From the NCBI RefSeq assembly GCF_030463535.1, contig NC_132878.1:26865261-26929260 (forward strand): DNA of 64,000 nucleotides, given 5' to 3'. Within the stretch, counting starts at the first letter, position 1. Each line of letters begins with the position of its first letter. The position numbers were made by a program, and so were the translations under genes. Of this stretch, positions 1 through 11,639 are shown one piece after another. The DNA comes from Salminus brasiliensis (lineage: Eukaryota; Chordata; Actinopteri; Characiformes; Bryconidae). The notes beneath the pieces are model-generated. The model had not been told where the DNA came from. It searched no databases and saw only the letters and a list, made by a program, of their open reading frames with translations.

Positions 1-793
1 TCACAGGTGAGATACAGTAACAACAAACCCTGGTTTACTGCAGAACTCAAACAGCTTCGGAGGAAAAAGGAGGAAGCGTTCAGGAGTGGAGATAGAACTG
101 TCTTTAAGGAGGCCAAATACAGACTGGAGAAAGGGATTAGAGCTGCGAAGAGCAATTACTCAGAGCAGCTGAACAGACACATCACTGCTAACGACCCATC
201 TTCAGCCTGGAATGGCCTTCAGCTTCTCACTGGTCACAAGGTGAGAAAAACCCCCCTCCTCCTGAACGGCCGACAGCTCACCAACAACCTGAATGAGTTC
301 TACTGCAGATTTGAACTCACAAAAGACAATCAGACTCCCTCACATCCTGGACACCTCCTCTTCCAGACACTCCCCTCTGGTAGAAGACTGCGGTCTATCA
401 AAACCAGCCCAACACGTCATGCTAACAGCTTTTTCCCCCCGAGCTGTAGCGCTCCTCAACCACAGTGGACACCTCCCACTGTAAACCTCAAAACATACAA
501 CTGAACTGTACCAAACCGAACTGAACAGCTATTTGCACTCTGCCTATTTGCACTATGACTATTTGCAAACCTGTACAAATGTTCTCTTTCTGTAAATATT
601 AAGGTCGTCTGTAACTTTCTATATATAATATTTTAAAACTAAATCTGTTTCACATCTCTCAGCTTCTTCAGCTCTTTATTACCTTTAGTACTTTAGTACA
701 CTCATACGTGTTGCTCTCACCAAGACAAATTCCTTGTATGTGTAACATACTTGGTGAAATAAAGAGATTCTGATTCTGATTCTGATTCTGACA
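1..793 (+). mobile_element. Rex1-like LINE, internally deleted, 3' end
   Basis: This is a non-LTR retrotransposon remnant. Codons from position 7 encode the basic linker typical of fish LINE ORF2 between endonuclease and reverse transcriptase (NNKPWFTAELKQLRRKKEEA region). Near position 309 the frame jumps straight to the extreme C-terminus (a segment reading LPSGRRLRSIKTSPTRHANS), so the whole reverse-transcriptase domain is deleted. The 3' UTR ends at about 768-793 with AAATAAAGA followed by GATTCT repeats, the short-repeat tail typical of Rex1-type elements. The 5' end lies outside the window. The copy cannot be autonomous. Family assignment rests on memory of Rex1 tails; the LINE call itself is firm. 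Confidence 0.75.
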
Positions 794-842
794 GTTTCTA
801 AGGCCTCCAACACAATTCCATGGAGCCTGAGCTATTCTAAAG

Positions 843-1130
843 TAGCATTGGGAATGCAGATCTTTTAAGTCCTGTAAGTTGTCTCTTGGAGGCATCGCAG
901 AACAGACTTGTTGTTGCAGTTCATCCGATAGGTGAGCTGCTCCCATGGGTTCCATCTGTCTGAGATTTAATTCTGATGCTCCCGTGTCCATTATATGCAC
1001 TTGTGACAGTGGACAGGGGTCAGCATGGGCACTCTGAATGGTCAGCAGCTGCACAGCTCCATACGCTACCTTTGTTATGGGCCTCTCACAACAACTCATC
1101 ACCAATTTGTGGTCTCTCCTTTCACCACGG
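843..1130 (-). mobile_element. Tc1/mariner-derived fragment with internal deletion
   Basis: Read on the minus strand, this stretch resembles pieces of a common vertebrate Tc1-like transposase gene: the part around AGAGTGCCCATGCTGACCCC, and the terminal part around CAACTTACAGGACTTAAA. The central catalytic part between them is missing. The frame is broken and no protein is expected. A second copy with the same deletion junction lies at about 5634-5830, and a third, differently deleted relative lies at 46025-46450. Sequence shared with the second copy continues past the transposon part to about 1212. Confidence 0.55.
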
Positions 1131-1515
1131 GAACTTCTGTAGGTTCCCTAAAATGTATGTACTGTATATATACATTCCTGAAATGATCAGCAGCACTGAA
1201 AACAAGGGATTACTTGATTCAAATGAATTTTCTTCTTGGTGTCCTGGATAAATGCTTCTCTGTATCACTAACAAAGGGTTTCACTAATACTATCAAAGAA
1301 CTCCTTTATCTGCACTATATAGAGCCTTTTTGTGTATAGTGTGCATGCTTAACTCATCCATAATGAAAAAAGAGTTACTTCTTAATTCAGATGTGTACAT
1401 CAGATTCATATGAATGAAATAAACCACATCAACATCACAATTAATACATGTAAGTCTAAATTACTTAAATAAAATTAATTTAAATTATAATTTAATTTAT
1501 GTTTAATTTCATGTA

Positions 1516-3115
1516 CAGTGCTCTCCATAATTATTGGCACCCCTGGTTAAGATGTGTTCTTTAGCTTCTAATAAATTGAGTTTTTTTCTAAATAATATAG
1601 GACCACGATAGAAAAAAGAGTAAAATCCAACCTTTAACTCAAGTGATTTTATTCAGTAGGAAAAAATCCCACATTAATATTAAATTAAATAATTGTTTAA
1701 CATCAAATCATGTGTGCCACAATTATTGGCACCCCTGATGTTAATACTTTGTACAACCCCCTTTTGCCAACAAAACAGCACTTAATCTCCTCTTATAATG
1801 TTTCACAAGATGGGAGAATACAGATAGAGGGATCTTTGACCATTCCTCTTTGCACAATCTCTCTAAATCATCCAGTGACCTGGGTCCTCTCCTCTGCACT
1901 CTCCTCTTCAGCTCAACCCACAGGTTTTTAATGGGGTTGAGGTCTGGGGACTGAGATGGCCATGGGAGGAGCTTGATTCTGTGTGTGGTGAACCATTTCT
2001 GTGTAGATTTGGCCATATGTTTTGGGTCATTATCTTGCTGAAAGACCCAGTGACGACCCATCTTCAGCTTTTGGGCAGAAGCCACCAGATTTTGTTTTAA
2101 AATGTCCTGGTATTTCAAAGCATTCATGATGTCATGCACTAACAAGGTTCCCAGGGCCTTTGGAAGAGAAACAGGCCCACAGCATCACTGATCCTCCCTC
2201 ATATTTCACAGTGGGCATGAGGTGCTTTTCTGCATACTCAGCTCTTGTGTTACGCCAGACCCACTTAGAGCATTTGTTGCCAAAAAGCTTTATCTTAGTT
2301 TCATCTGACCAAAGCACACAGTCCCAGTTGAAGTTCCAGTACTGCTTAGCAAACTCCAAACGTTTGCGTTTATGATTGTGAGGGAGAAAAGGTTTTTTCT
2401 GTGCATGCCTCCCAAACAGCTTGTTGGCATGCAGATAGCGCCTGATGGTTGTTTTGGAGACTTTGTGACCCCAAGAAATTTGTTGCAATTCTGTAACAGT
2501 GAGCTTTGAAAACCTTTTTATTTCTCCTATCATCCTCCTCACTGTGCGTGGTGGCAAAATAAAACTTGCGTCCTCGTCCAGGCTCGTTTACCACTGTTCC
2601 AGTTGTTTTAAACTTCTTAATAATTCCTCTGACAGTGGATATGGAGAGGTGGAGGTGAGTGGCTATTTTCTTGTAGCCATTGCCTGACTTGTGGAGGTCA
2701 ACACACATCTGCCTTACTTGAATGGTATGTTCCTTTGTCTTTCCCATGTTGAAGAGAAATGGCCTCTGTGTCACGTCATATTTATACCCCAGGGAAACAG
2801 GAAGTTGTGTATTACTAATTAAATGTTCCTACATACTCTGATCAACTTCATAAACTACTGTAGAATTGACAGAAATACTTTAATTACATTTATTTCCTAA
2901 GAAATGTTAGGGGTACCAATAATTGTGGAACAGGTGATTTTTATCAAGAATAATTATTTCTTAGTCAGGGATTTTTTTCCCCCTTAAAATTTACTTGAGT
3001 TAAAGATTGGATTTTTTTTCCATTGTGGTCCTAAATTATTTAGAAAAAAACTCAATTTATTTGAAGCTAAAGAACACATCTTAACCAGGGGTGCCAATAT
3101 TTATGGAGGGCACTG
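1516..3115 (-). mobile_element. Complete-ended Tc1/mariner transposon, 1,600 bp
   Basis: The element has long imperfect terminal inverted repeats. The left end reads CAGTGCTCTCCATAATTATT, and the right end is its approximate reverse complement, finishing ATTTATGGAGGGCACTG. The ends are flanked by TA dinucleotides at 1514-1515 and 3116-3117, the expected Tc1/mariner target-site duplication. About 90 bp at each end are similar, including the GATGTGTTCTTTAGCTTC block. The transposase lies on the minus strand and is frameshifted, so the copy is probably immobile by itself, though its ends could still be recognised in trans. Confidence 0.92.
1741..2747 (-). pseudogene. Tc1-family transposase, DD34E type, two frameshifts
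   Basis: The likely start is at 2747 (protein beginning MGKTKEHTIQVRQMCVDL). An N-terminal paired-like helix-turn-helix is followed by a GRGRKF motif, then the DDE catalytic core. The catalytic residues remain visible: Asp in LWSDETK, Asp in QQDNDPKH, and Glu in NPIKNLWVELK, with spacing fitting DD34E. The reading frame changes twice, once near 2560 and once near 2140, so the product is not translated as one protein. The last segment ends LLAKGGCTKY with a stop at 1741. It encodes the enzyme of the element at 1516-3115. Confidence 0.9.
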
Positions 3116-3117
3116 TA

Positions 3118-4060
3118 AGTGGAACCAATGTTCAAATCACATGACTGTGTGTGTATGTAACTTTTTTGTGTATCCTGGTATGTTTGCTACTGTATGTTTG
3201 CTTAATCCAAATTGGTAGAGTTCAGGGAACTGTAAACACAGCCGACAGTATTATTGTTTATTCAGCTATACCAGGGAATCTCCCAAGAGAGACGTTAAGA
3301 TATGTATGCATTTTATAATCTACAAATATTAAGATCATAATATAATTTGTCTGGAGTTTTAATCATTAACATGAACAGTAAAATAATAAACTATTAGATT
3401 ATGGGTTCTTTTTTGACTCAATGAGCAAAAAAATCTAAATGATTTCATAAAAATAGTTTTAATGTCATAGTCTTGTTTTGTTCAAATAAAAAAAAACGGC
3501 AGTTAACTTACCACACAAAGTAGATTTGTTTTTACAGTTTGGCTTCCTGGATCAAGACCCTTAAACTTGGCCAGACTGCACTGTAAGAAATTCAAACCTT
3601 ATATTAAAACCTTCACAACCAATTGAACTGGATGTATTCAACTCAAATAAATGCTTTGAATTAAATAAGGATGAATTCAGAGTAGTTATTTTAGGCAAAT
3701 GAGCCCATTTTATTTGCCTCTTTCCACATTCAGTATTTTTTTAAAAGATCTTGCTGCATCATAGGAAGAGGATCATTTTGGGTTGCAGGGCCTGCTCTGT
3801 TTCACGTAGAACCCTTGTGCTACATAGAACCAGTTTTGAAATCTTTCTTTGTTAAAGAACAGTAAAAAATGTTGGTTCTACTTTCTTTTAAGGGTCTAAA
3901 TAACCTTTACCAGGTTCTTTACCAATTTAAGGGTTCTGATCCACTGATGCATCTCTATTACAGACATCATGAAATCAAGGGGTGGTACTTTATCAACAAT
4001 CTCTCTCAGACTGAAAAAGGAACATACAATTAAACTACTTTAAAACACTTTGTTTTTACT
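3118..4060. other. Gene-free AT-rich stretch
   Basis: I see no coding exon here. Around 3780-3960 there is a short-motif repeat containing AGAACC and GGGTTCT blocks, a type also seen near 38.7-38.9, 42.2-42.6 and 50.7-51.2 kb; its class is unknown. Confidence 0.5.
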
Positions 4061-4075
4061 TTGCTTTTCCCAGAA

Positions 4076-4131
4076 CCAGGAGGTCAGCTAACAGGAAGAG
4101 GAAGCTGAATAATGTGAAGAAAGACTGTTCA
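4076..4131 (+). pseudogene. Decayed C1q-gene coiled-coil exon
   Basis: This short stretch and its flanks resemble exon 2 of the C1q gene at 6544-10008. Both have a TTTGTTTTTACTTT tract before a CAG/AAG acceptor, and both share the block CTGXATAATGTGAAGAAAG followed by a GT donor. Read in the best frame it gives a run KRKLNNVKK, matching the paralogue's RELDNVKK. The frame is not compatible with a phase-1 acceptor at the CCCAG, and no signal-peptide exon or C1q exon was found nearby. It is therefore read as a relic of a former tandem copy. Confidence 0.5.
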
Positions 4132-4429
4132 GGTATCTGCAAATACCTGATTACACAGTAAGAGGCAGTTTGGGCACATTTCGACACATTTCAGCGAAAA
4201 GCACTTGTTCCCACAAACATCACATGACGTAACAAAACAGTAACCCTTCAGTAAACCCCAGTCTTGAACAGTTTCCAAACCAGGTTACAAGCAGTGGGGG
4301 TTTACAAGAAAGCTGCATCAGAGCAGGTTTTGGTAACACTTTACATTAACCATAGTGTATACAACATCTATTAGCTGTTACTTTATAATCAGCTATTTAG
4401 ATATTTAAAGAGAGTCATCATTAATTCAT

Positions 4430-4690
4430 ATTTATACATAAATTTATGGAAGAACATTTTGCTGTTGTCCAATGAAGAACATGCATCTCTATTTTTGGCT
4501 GTTCTCCAGCTTCCTCCATGGTTTGAACCCTGTAGATGCCCTGTACACTGTGTTAGTAATTCGAAATTAATAGACCAGTAGAAATGCAATAAATTACTTG
4601 AAATAAACTCTAATTTTACATTGATTTCTATTCTAGGTTTAGTAAATTTTTGCCTTCTTCTGTAAAGTCACCATTTTGGAGATGGACAAA
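4430..4690 (-). repeat. Dispersed non-coding repeat, copy 1
   Basis: The stretch from GCTGTTGTCC to CACCATTTTGGAGATGG is an approximate reverse complement of the intronic stretch at 7770-7975. A more diverged relative appears at about 49490-49700. All share the motif TCTCCAAAATG and the phrase for an AT-rich TTCTATTGGTC segment. It has no coding potential and probably represents a short non-autonomous transposon or SINE; no termini could be fixed. Confidence 0.5.
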
Positions 4691-5633
4691 CTAACAAACA
4701 AACAAAACTAAGGAACTCCAAACTAAGAATTCCAAAGTTTAAGGGCCACAGCATTGAAGGATCTGCCACCCAAGTGTGTAGAGCATAAAAAATATTCTGT
4801 CCTTAGACGCAAAACTTCCAAATATCAGCTGGAGAGGTGACAATTAGTAAAGTGACAATTCGTTTTAATTGAATTCTGCCTTATGTGAAATTTTAGCTTT
4901 TTATATTTAAATAAAATTGTATTTTATCAGTATACTGACTTTCAATACAATGTCACTGTTTCTAAAAGTTTTGAAAGAAAGAGGTCAAAATAATATCTTG
5001 AGCAATTGAACTGGATGTAGGTGTGGTGGTAGTGTGGTAATGTGTTTTTGAGACAATCGCAAACTGTCATTACAATGACTAAAGTCTGTAATACTTCCAG
5101 CATCTAGAAATCCCTTTAGCATGAACACTGATATCTACATTTTAGATAGTTTTACCTTACAACTGTATATTGTGGTCTGAACACCAGCATGAACCAGCAT
5201 ATGATGTTTTAAATACCAGAATGCTGGTCAGAACAAGAAAACATCCAGGCATCAGATTGTACTTGGCTAGATGTGAACTTTTGTATGGAACAGTGCTTGG
5301 GCTGTCCATAGAAACACAAGTACAGACAAGAACGCAGATTGAGAATCATCCAATGTGTCCAAATCGCTGTGATTCAAATGAATCGATTCAGTTTCGAATC
5401 TGGGTTTCAAAGTTGCCACCACTACTATATAGAGGGTGGGTTTAACTCTAACTTAAGACTCGTTGGTTGTTATAGGACTTACTGACTTCTTCAGGTTTTT
5501 GCTTGATTTAAGGAGCTCCTGTTTGAAGCATTTCTTCAATGTGTTCACCTGTGAATGAAGAAATACTACAATAGACAACAACAGTAAAAGTTGATAGGGC
5601 AGAGAGCAAGTCTGTGGTTTCTGACACCAAAAC

Positions 5634-5830
5634 AGCAGATTCTTTAAGTCCTGTAAGTTGTATCTTGAGCCATTGCAGAACATGCCATAGGTGAGCAGCT
5701 CCCATGGGTTCCATCTGTCTGAGATTCAAATCCGATGCTCCCATGTCCATTATATGCACTTTTGACAGTGGACAGGGGTCAGCATGGGCACTCTGAATGG
5801 TCAGCAGCTACACACCTCCATACGCTTCCT
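5634..5830 (-). mobile_element. Tc1/mariner-derived fragment, duplicate of 843-1130
   Basis: This nearly matches 857-1075 in sequence and in the position of its internal deletion. The similarity runs on to about 5975 through a non-transposon flank containing TATACTGTATATATACATTC. Shared junction plus shared flank indicates a copied genomic block rather than two independent insertions. It lies about 0.6 kb upstream of the first C1q gene. Confidence 0.55.
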
Positions 5831-6486
5831 TTGTTGTGGGCCTCTCACATAGATGAGCCTTGAGCACCCACAACAACTTATCACCAGTTTGTGTAGATTC
5901 TGTAGATTCTCTAAAATGTATATACTGTATATATACATTCCTGAAATGATCAGCAGCATGGAAAACAAGGGATACCAGCACATGTTGATTTATCTAAGAA
6001 AGGTTTCTCAGGCTCTGTCTATTTCAAACTTTTGAAATTTGACAGTGACCACCATCTCCTTCATCATGGCCCTTTCTGTTTGAGGCCAGCATTGAGAGGA
6101 ACAGATAGAATTTAGCCAAGTGCGTTCAGCTCTAAAAAAGCGGCGTTACTCTTTTCTTTGAGAAGTGCTAGTCTTCACTCTCACAAATTATCTCAGTGAT
6201 CATCCTCATATGTCCTTTCCTACACTTGTAAAGAGCGAAAAATACATTCATGGTATTTGAACTGTACTGTTGACCTAACTAAGATGCCACACTACACAAT
6301 GTAATTCTGATACAAAAACACACATTCATGATTGTCAAGCAGATTCTAGTAGAGATCCAGCTGCTCTGCCCTTTAAAGATACAGTAACAACATTAGCACA
6401 ATGTGAATAAATATCACTCCTTTATTTGGACAAAAACAGAGGAAGTAGAGTGGTGTCACAACATGAAAGGCTGATAGCAGGAGGTC

Positions 6487-6492
6487 TATAAG
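6487..6492 (+). promoter_or_regulatory. TATA-like box of first C1q gene
   Basis: TATAAG lies 57 bases before the start codon at 6544, leaving room for a very short 5' UTR. No other core element was recognised. Confidence 0.4.
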
Positions 6493-6543
6493 AGGAGCAG
6501 ATGTAAGAGTCAGCCACTGAAGGAGGAGAGAGCATCAGTAAAG

Positions 6544-7057
6544 ATGAAGAGAACGTCTGCTATGTTGCTGTTGCTGCTGTTGCAGAGTAGCCTGCAACAC
6601 ACTATAGCTAATGATGGTCAGAAACCAGTAATTCTATCTGAAGAAACAAAGGAACTGAGGGACATGATCTATCAGCAAGGAAACATGTTGGTTAAGTTAA
6701 AGGATGTCATGACAGACCTACAGAAGGAGAATGCAGGTAGGGCCTGTTTTAGAGGAGAGTTAGCCTAACATTACACTTTACCGCTGAAAATATCAAACTA
6801 ATACATGTTCAACAACTAGTGTGACACACTTATTTGGAATTCAGATTGAAGGATATTTTTGAATGACCTGACTTGACTGAGATGACCATGCAGGTCAAAC
6901 CAATGTGAAGGTTCTTTACACTCACACATGTCTGTTAGAAACATTCTTTATGTAAACACAAATGTTTTTTATGCATCACTCACAAATCTTTTCTAGTGCC
7001 TCAAGAAAATTTATCATTTGATCAGGTGCTCTCTCTCTCTCTCTCTCTCGCTCTCTC

Positions 7058-7131
<74 letters not shown>

Positions 7132-10008
7132 ATTGGTGTTGGACCATCAAAATAAACGTTCTGCTTTAAATCATAGAATTTTACTGAATTAATTGTGCTA
7201 CACAAAAGGGTTTTCATAGACTGGAGGAATATTTACCATGTGATGAGGAAATGCAGCTCAAAGAATCAAGAATTTAAAATGCAGTTTGTTTTTACTTTTT
7301 CCAAGAGCAAGCAAATCAACTGTCAGTCTTTAAGCGGGAGCTGGATAATGTGAAGAAAGGTAACTGCAAATTCACGCATACACAATAGACATGACAACAA
7401 ACATTGGAAGACATCAAGCTGTGTTTTAAAGGCTGTTTGGGCACTCCATTTCTCTAATGTTCTTTAGTTATGACAACTCTGTTTCCAAAACCTGCCCACT
7501 AAAAATGAATACATTTTAGTAATATCAAATATATTAAAGGAGCATCTATGTGCACTACTGAGCATTAACATATGTTTCATGGAGCAGAAAATATGATGAG
7601 TAGTTGTCTATAAGTATTGTAATGGTGCAAAAAGGCAAACTTCAGAGGCCTGTTATCAATAACCTTTACTGGAATATAAATGTGGGGTTTAGTTGGGACA
7701 TTTCACTCCAGTTCACTTGAGTCTCTGCCAGGACATCTTCATACTGGGCTACATAAGTCTGCTATGTGCTTATCTCCAAAATGGTGACTTTACAGGAGAA
7801 GGCAAAAATGTGAGTAACTTTCAATAGAAGTCAATGTAAAGTAAGTCATTTAGAGCATTTCTATTGGTCTGTTCATCCAGAATTATTCACACAGAGTACA
7901 GAGCAGCTACAAACGATGGAGAGAACTAAAAACAGATAAAAATGGAGATACATGTTTTTCATTAGACAGCAGCGATGTATTGACCACAATCATTGACTAT
8001 TTTTGCTGTTTTCCATGAGCTGACTCCTCTGACACTTACAGGGAGCACGAAGGTGGCTTTCTCCGCTGCCTTAGGTCAACCTGCTGGACTGAGAGGACCA
8101 TTCGGTCAGGAGACTACTATGATCTACAAAAATGTCCTTACTAATGTTGGAAATGCCTACAACCCATCTACAGGTAAAGTCATACAACAAACCATACACA
8201 ATGAGCCGAAACATTACAACACTTTGCAGACTTAGGGTAACATCTTGGATACCACAGATACCACCTTCAGATGTTTTGCGGAGTGACCACTGAAATACCA
8301 ACAGCGCAGTTGGTACCTCAGCGGTCTGATACAATCAGAAATACTTGTCTGTGTATATCAGATTGTTTCACTGATATATGGACACTATATGTACAAAAGT
8401 TTATAGACACATGCTCGTCCATAGTTGCTTTTAATTTTTTTTTTTGCTGCAGTAACAGCCTCTACTGTTCTGCAAAGGCCTTAGACTAGATTTTGAAACA
8501 TTGCCGTGAGGATGTAATGGCATTCGGCCATGTGAGCATTAGTAAGGTCGGGTACTGACAATGGATATTCAGTTATTCAGCTTTGTAGGAAAGTTAGTTC
8601 CACCACTCCTCAGCCCAGTACTGCAGAGCTTTTTACCCCTCTTTCTACAGGATGGTATTTGGCATGGTGGCTTTAGTCTTGTTATATTGGCAAAGCTTTT
8701 TTATGGTGCTTAAACAAGCTGGGCTAAATGCCTGTGTCACAGCGTAAAGTAACTAATCTCATTCATTAAAATGAGTGTCTGGATACTTTTCCACATGTGA
8801 TGTATTTTAGTGTTTCCTAAATGGAATAAGACTTGTGTAGGTTGGAATAATAAAGCAGACAACTTATTTTATTAACTTATGTATTAACTTATATCATATC
8901 CAGAATCATGTGGTGCTTTTTCCTGGACCCCACGCTACAGCTACAAATCTGATGTCACATTTTGGCTTCATTCTTACTGCTGATTACTTGGAGATTTTGG
9001 TTATCCATCATTTTGGGGTACAATGGCCTACCCTTTTGACTGAATTACTGCCAGGTTTAACAAATGTACACATTTTCCAGTTAATTTTATCAACCTTAAA
9101 CAAAACTTTCACTGAAGAACAAGGAACCTTTAGTTCCTTTAAAAGGCAAGTGATCATATATAATATACAGTCAGGTTTATTAGTATTTGGTTGTGTAATT
9201 ACTTTTAAAAAAAATAAAATTGGGGGCTATGTATAAAAATGAAAGCACATGAGTTTAAAAATAATTGGACAAACTAATTATCAATCAATTTATAGCTAAA
9301 AAAAAGTAATTTCTAGTACTGAATCCCTTGCAGTGAATGACTGCCCAAAGTCTGGAAGCCATAGACATCACCAGATGTTTGAGCTCATCTTTATTATTTC
9401 AACTTTCAATACATCTGAAAATAACAACAACTAAAATAACAATAACTTTGTTAATGTCCAAATACTTCTGAGATCTGATCTGACTGTATGTTCAGTAGTT
9501 GAAAGTCTCACTTCATGTAATGTGGCTTACAGAACAGAGAAAGGACACTTTTTACTTCCACGGCTTTCATTTTAAGATGAACAACTGATGTGGGTTCTCA
9601 ACCAGGGTACTGATAGTTCTGGATTCGGATTATCAGATGTTCTGTGCTGTCCTGTCCAGTGGAAAAGCACCAATACAGAACATTAGAAGACAACCATCTG
9701 ATATTGTGTCTCCTATTGCAGGCATTTTCACAGCTCTTGTCAAAGGGGTCTACTATATTCGCTTCACAGCCAGTGTGTATGACAACAACTCCAGCAATAT
9801 GGGATTGAATCTGTACAAAAATGAGAAGCATATCATGCATTTGGGTGAAAACAGCATTGATGGCATCGCTAAACATGCTTCCAGTGGAATCACTATAGAG
9901 CTGATGCAGGGAGATCAGGTCTACACCCGCCTCCCACCAAACTATGTGCTGTGGGATGATTCATTCTTTCGCACTAGTTTTAGTGGCTTCTTTCTCTTCC
10001 CCCTGTAA
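6544..10008 (+). CDS. Secreted C1q-domain protein (C1q-like gene 1)
   Basis: Four exons: 6544-6736, 7306-7359, 8042-8173 and 9722-10008. All introns are GT-AG and all junctions are phase 1. They join into 222 codons (221 aa plus TAA). Exon 1 gives a signal peptide ([11 protein letters not shown], residues 8-18) and the start of a helical, leucine-rich stalk. Exon 2 adds 18 residues of coiled coil ending NVKK. Exons 3-4 form the C1q/TNF-like jelly-roll domain (residues ~86-221), starting KVAFSAAL and ending [11 protein letters not shown], with the family's [11 protein letters not shown] and GVYYIRF blocks. There is no collagen repeat, so trimerisation probably relies on the stalk and the C1q domain. 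Such fish proteins are secreted and often act in pattern recognition; the ligand here is unknown. Intron 2 and intron 3 hold transposon debris. A poly(A) signal follows at 10238. Confidence 0.9.
7028..7128. repeat. Compound (CT)n-(TA)n microsatellite
   Basis: About 33 bases of CT are followed by about 66 bases of TA, in intron 1 of C1q-like gene 1. Confidence 0.95.
7770..7975 (+). repeat. Dispersed non-coding repeat, copy 2
   Basis: This lies in intron 2 of C1q-like gene 1. It is an inverted counterpart of 4430-4690 (see that entry). It contains CTCCAAAATGGTGACTTTAC and a TTCTATTGGTCTG block. Confidence 0.5.
8395..8800 (-). mobile_element. Tc1-derived non-autonomous element, decayed
   Basis: It begins with a TTTGGACA-like end sequence (GTACAAAAGTTTATAGACAC) and contains a decayed complement of the transposase 3' part: around 8477-8560 it resembles the common fish Tc1 stretch encoding TNALVAEWKQ...MFQHLVESLP. 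It then passes into a shorter segment ending near CTGGATACTTTTCCACAT. The core is deleted. It lies in intron 3 of C1q-like gene 1. Confidence 0.5.
9168..9486. mobile_element. MITE of Tc1/mariner type, 319 bp
   Basis: The left end CAGTCAGGTTTATTAGTATT is an imperfect inverted match to the right end, AATACTTCTGAGATCTGATCTGACTG. TA dinucleotides flank both ends (9166-9167 and 9487-9488). It has no coding capacity. It sits in intron 3 of C1q-like gene 1, 235 bp before exon 4. Confidence 0.65.
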
Positions 10009-10237
10009 AAGAAGGAAAGGCCTACTGATCATCTCTCAGAGCCTTGATGTTGTTCGCAATCTGTGTGCAAATATTTCTTCTTTTCTTGTGTGATTACATC
10101 ACCAACCTAATTTACTAACCAATTTACAATATTCAACAGTGCTGATGTCAAATCATTTGACCTGCTTTGTAATTTTGGATACTTTTATCAGAGTGATATT
10201 ATGTCAAGTAATTGCTACAGTGTACTTCTGCACTGTT

Positions 10238-10243
10238 AATAAA
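10238..10243 (+). terminator. Poly(A) signal of C1q-like gene 1
   Basis: AATAAA lies 230 bases after the stop codon at 10006-10008, the first canonical signal downstream. Confidence 0.7.
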
Positions 10244-10914
10244 TCTATGCATACAACAATGTGGTATCTATTGTGGTAAGGCTTGATGGTTGTTTTTGAA
10301 CCCTGGAAAAGTGTTTCTGTTCAGCTACTACAGTCACTTATTTCTAACAGATGCCTAAAATCAAGTGTTCCCCACAGACATAGGAGGCCATATGTTAAAC
10401 AAGTCTGATGCTTAAGGGCATCTCAGTTGAGAATGTTGAGGGAGGAGAAAGTGTTACCAGAATGTTGGTCAACCAGCACCACACCAGCATTAGACCAACA
10501 TGAACCAGTTATCCAAAGCAATATCATGTTTAGTGGAACTTTATTTCAGTTGGATAGACCTTAGCATGTTTATAAACATACAGGTTTCTCATACTTCTGG
10601 GCATAGACATATATAGATACCGCATTGGCTGATTTGCAGCTGCTTTCCTGGATAAAAGCACAACAATGATTTATGCATGTTCAGTAGAGGTGTGATGAAT
10701 GCAATTTGGCAATTTTTGAGAAGTGTTTTATCATGTTTTATCATATTCACTTTAAAATATTGTCAAAATATTCTCTCTCAAGTTCTAATAATCGACAATC
10801 ATTGAGAAACATGTAACAAAATCACCATTACAAATTAAATAGTGAGACACTAGAAGTGAGCTTGCTTTCTATTATTTCATAGCAGTAAAAGGAATTACAA
10901 ACAAAGACAATTAT

Positions 10915-11000
10915 GAGATAAAATGAAATATGACTTTACTGATCCCAGAAGAGAAATTCAGGTTACAACAGCTTAACATATTTACATGATATTTTAAAAA
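10915..11000 (-). mobile_element. LINE 3'-tail fragment
   Basis: GACTTTACTGATCCCAGAAG followed by GAAATTC is the reverse complement of the GAATTTC...TGGGATCAGTAAAGT ending typical of several fish LINE 3' UTRs. Only the tail is present. An AT-rich run of short repeats (AGTATAAAG) follows to about 11330, with no gene. Confidence 0.5.
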
Positions 11001-11639
11001 AGAATAAAACTATAGTACGGTATAAAAAGTAAGTATGTAAGTGTAATACAGTGATGTGAGACGTAGTTGTAATACGACATTTGTACTATATATACTGTGG
11101 TATAGTACAGCAATAAAGCATATGCTATTATTAGCCTACGGATACAAAAAGATAATAATAATAACAATATAACAACAATAAATAGAATATGTAGTATAAA
11201 GTATAAAGAGTATAAAAGTATAAAGAGTATTGTAAAGAGTAAAGAGTATAAGTAGTGTAATAATATAGTACCACATTACTCTTAATGTAATGTTATAATT
11301 CTCAAATACAACCAATAAAGAACTCACATTCAACAGCTGAGCAGCTGCACTTGCTTAAACTTGCCATAATATTGTGCTGTGTGCCTGCTAGTGGCAGTAC
11401 AAGTTAGCCATTGTGGTCAGCAATGGCGAGACCTGCTGGTTCTATTGCTGCTTTCAAGTGGTGTCTGTTTTCCCACCAAGAGGAATCACATAAACACCCT
11501 CTAAAGTTGTAATGTTCGACACAGGAGTTTTCTGTTTACTCAAGAATAACCTCAGCTAGTTTAAACAAAAAAATCAAAGATACCTCTAAGTTTAGACTAC
11601 TAAACACAAGTCAATATGGAAACCATGGTACTCTACTCT

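Noticed and set aside
7014-7217. Tyr-Ile repeat protein on the minus strand
   Set aside because: It is a translation of the TA/CT microsatellite.
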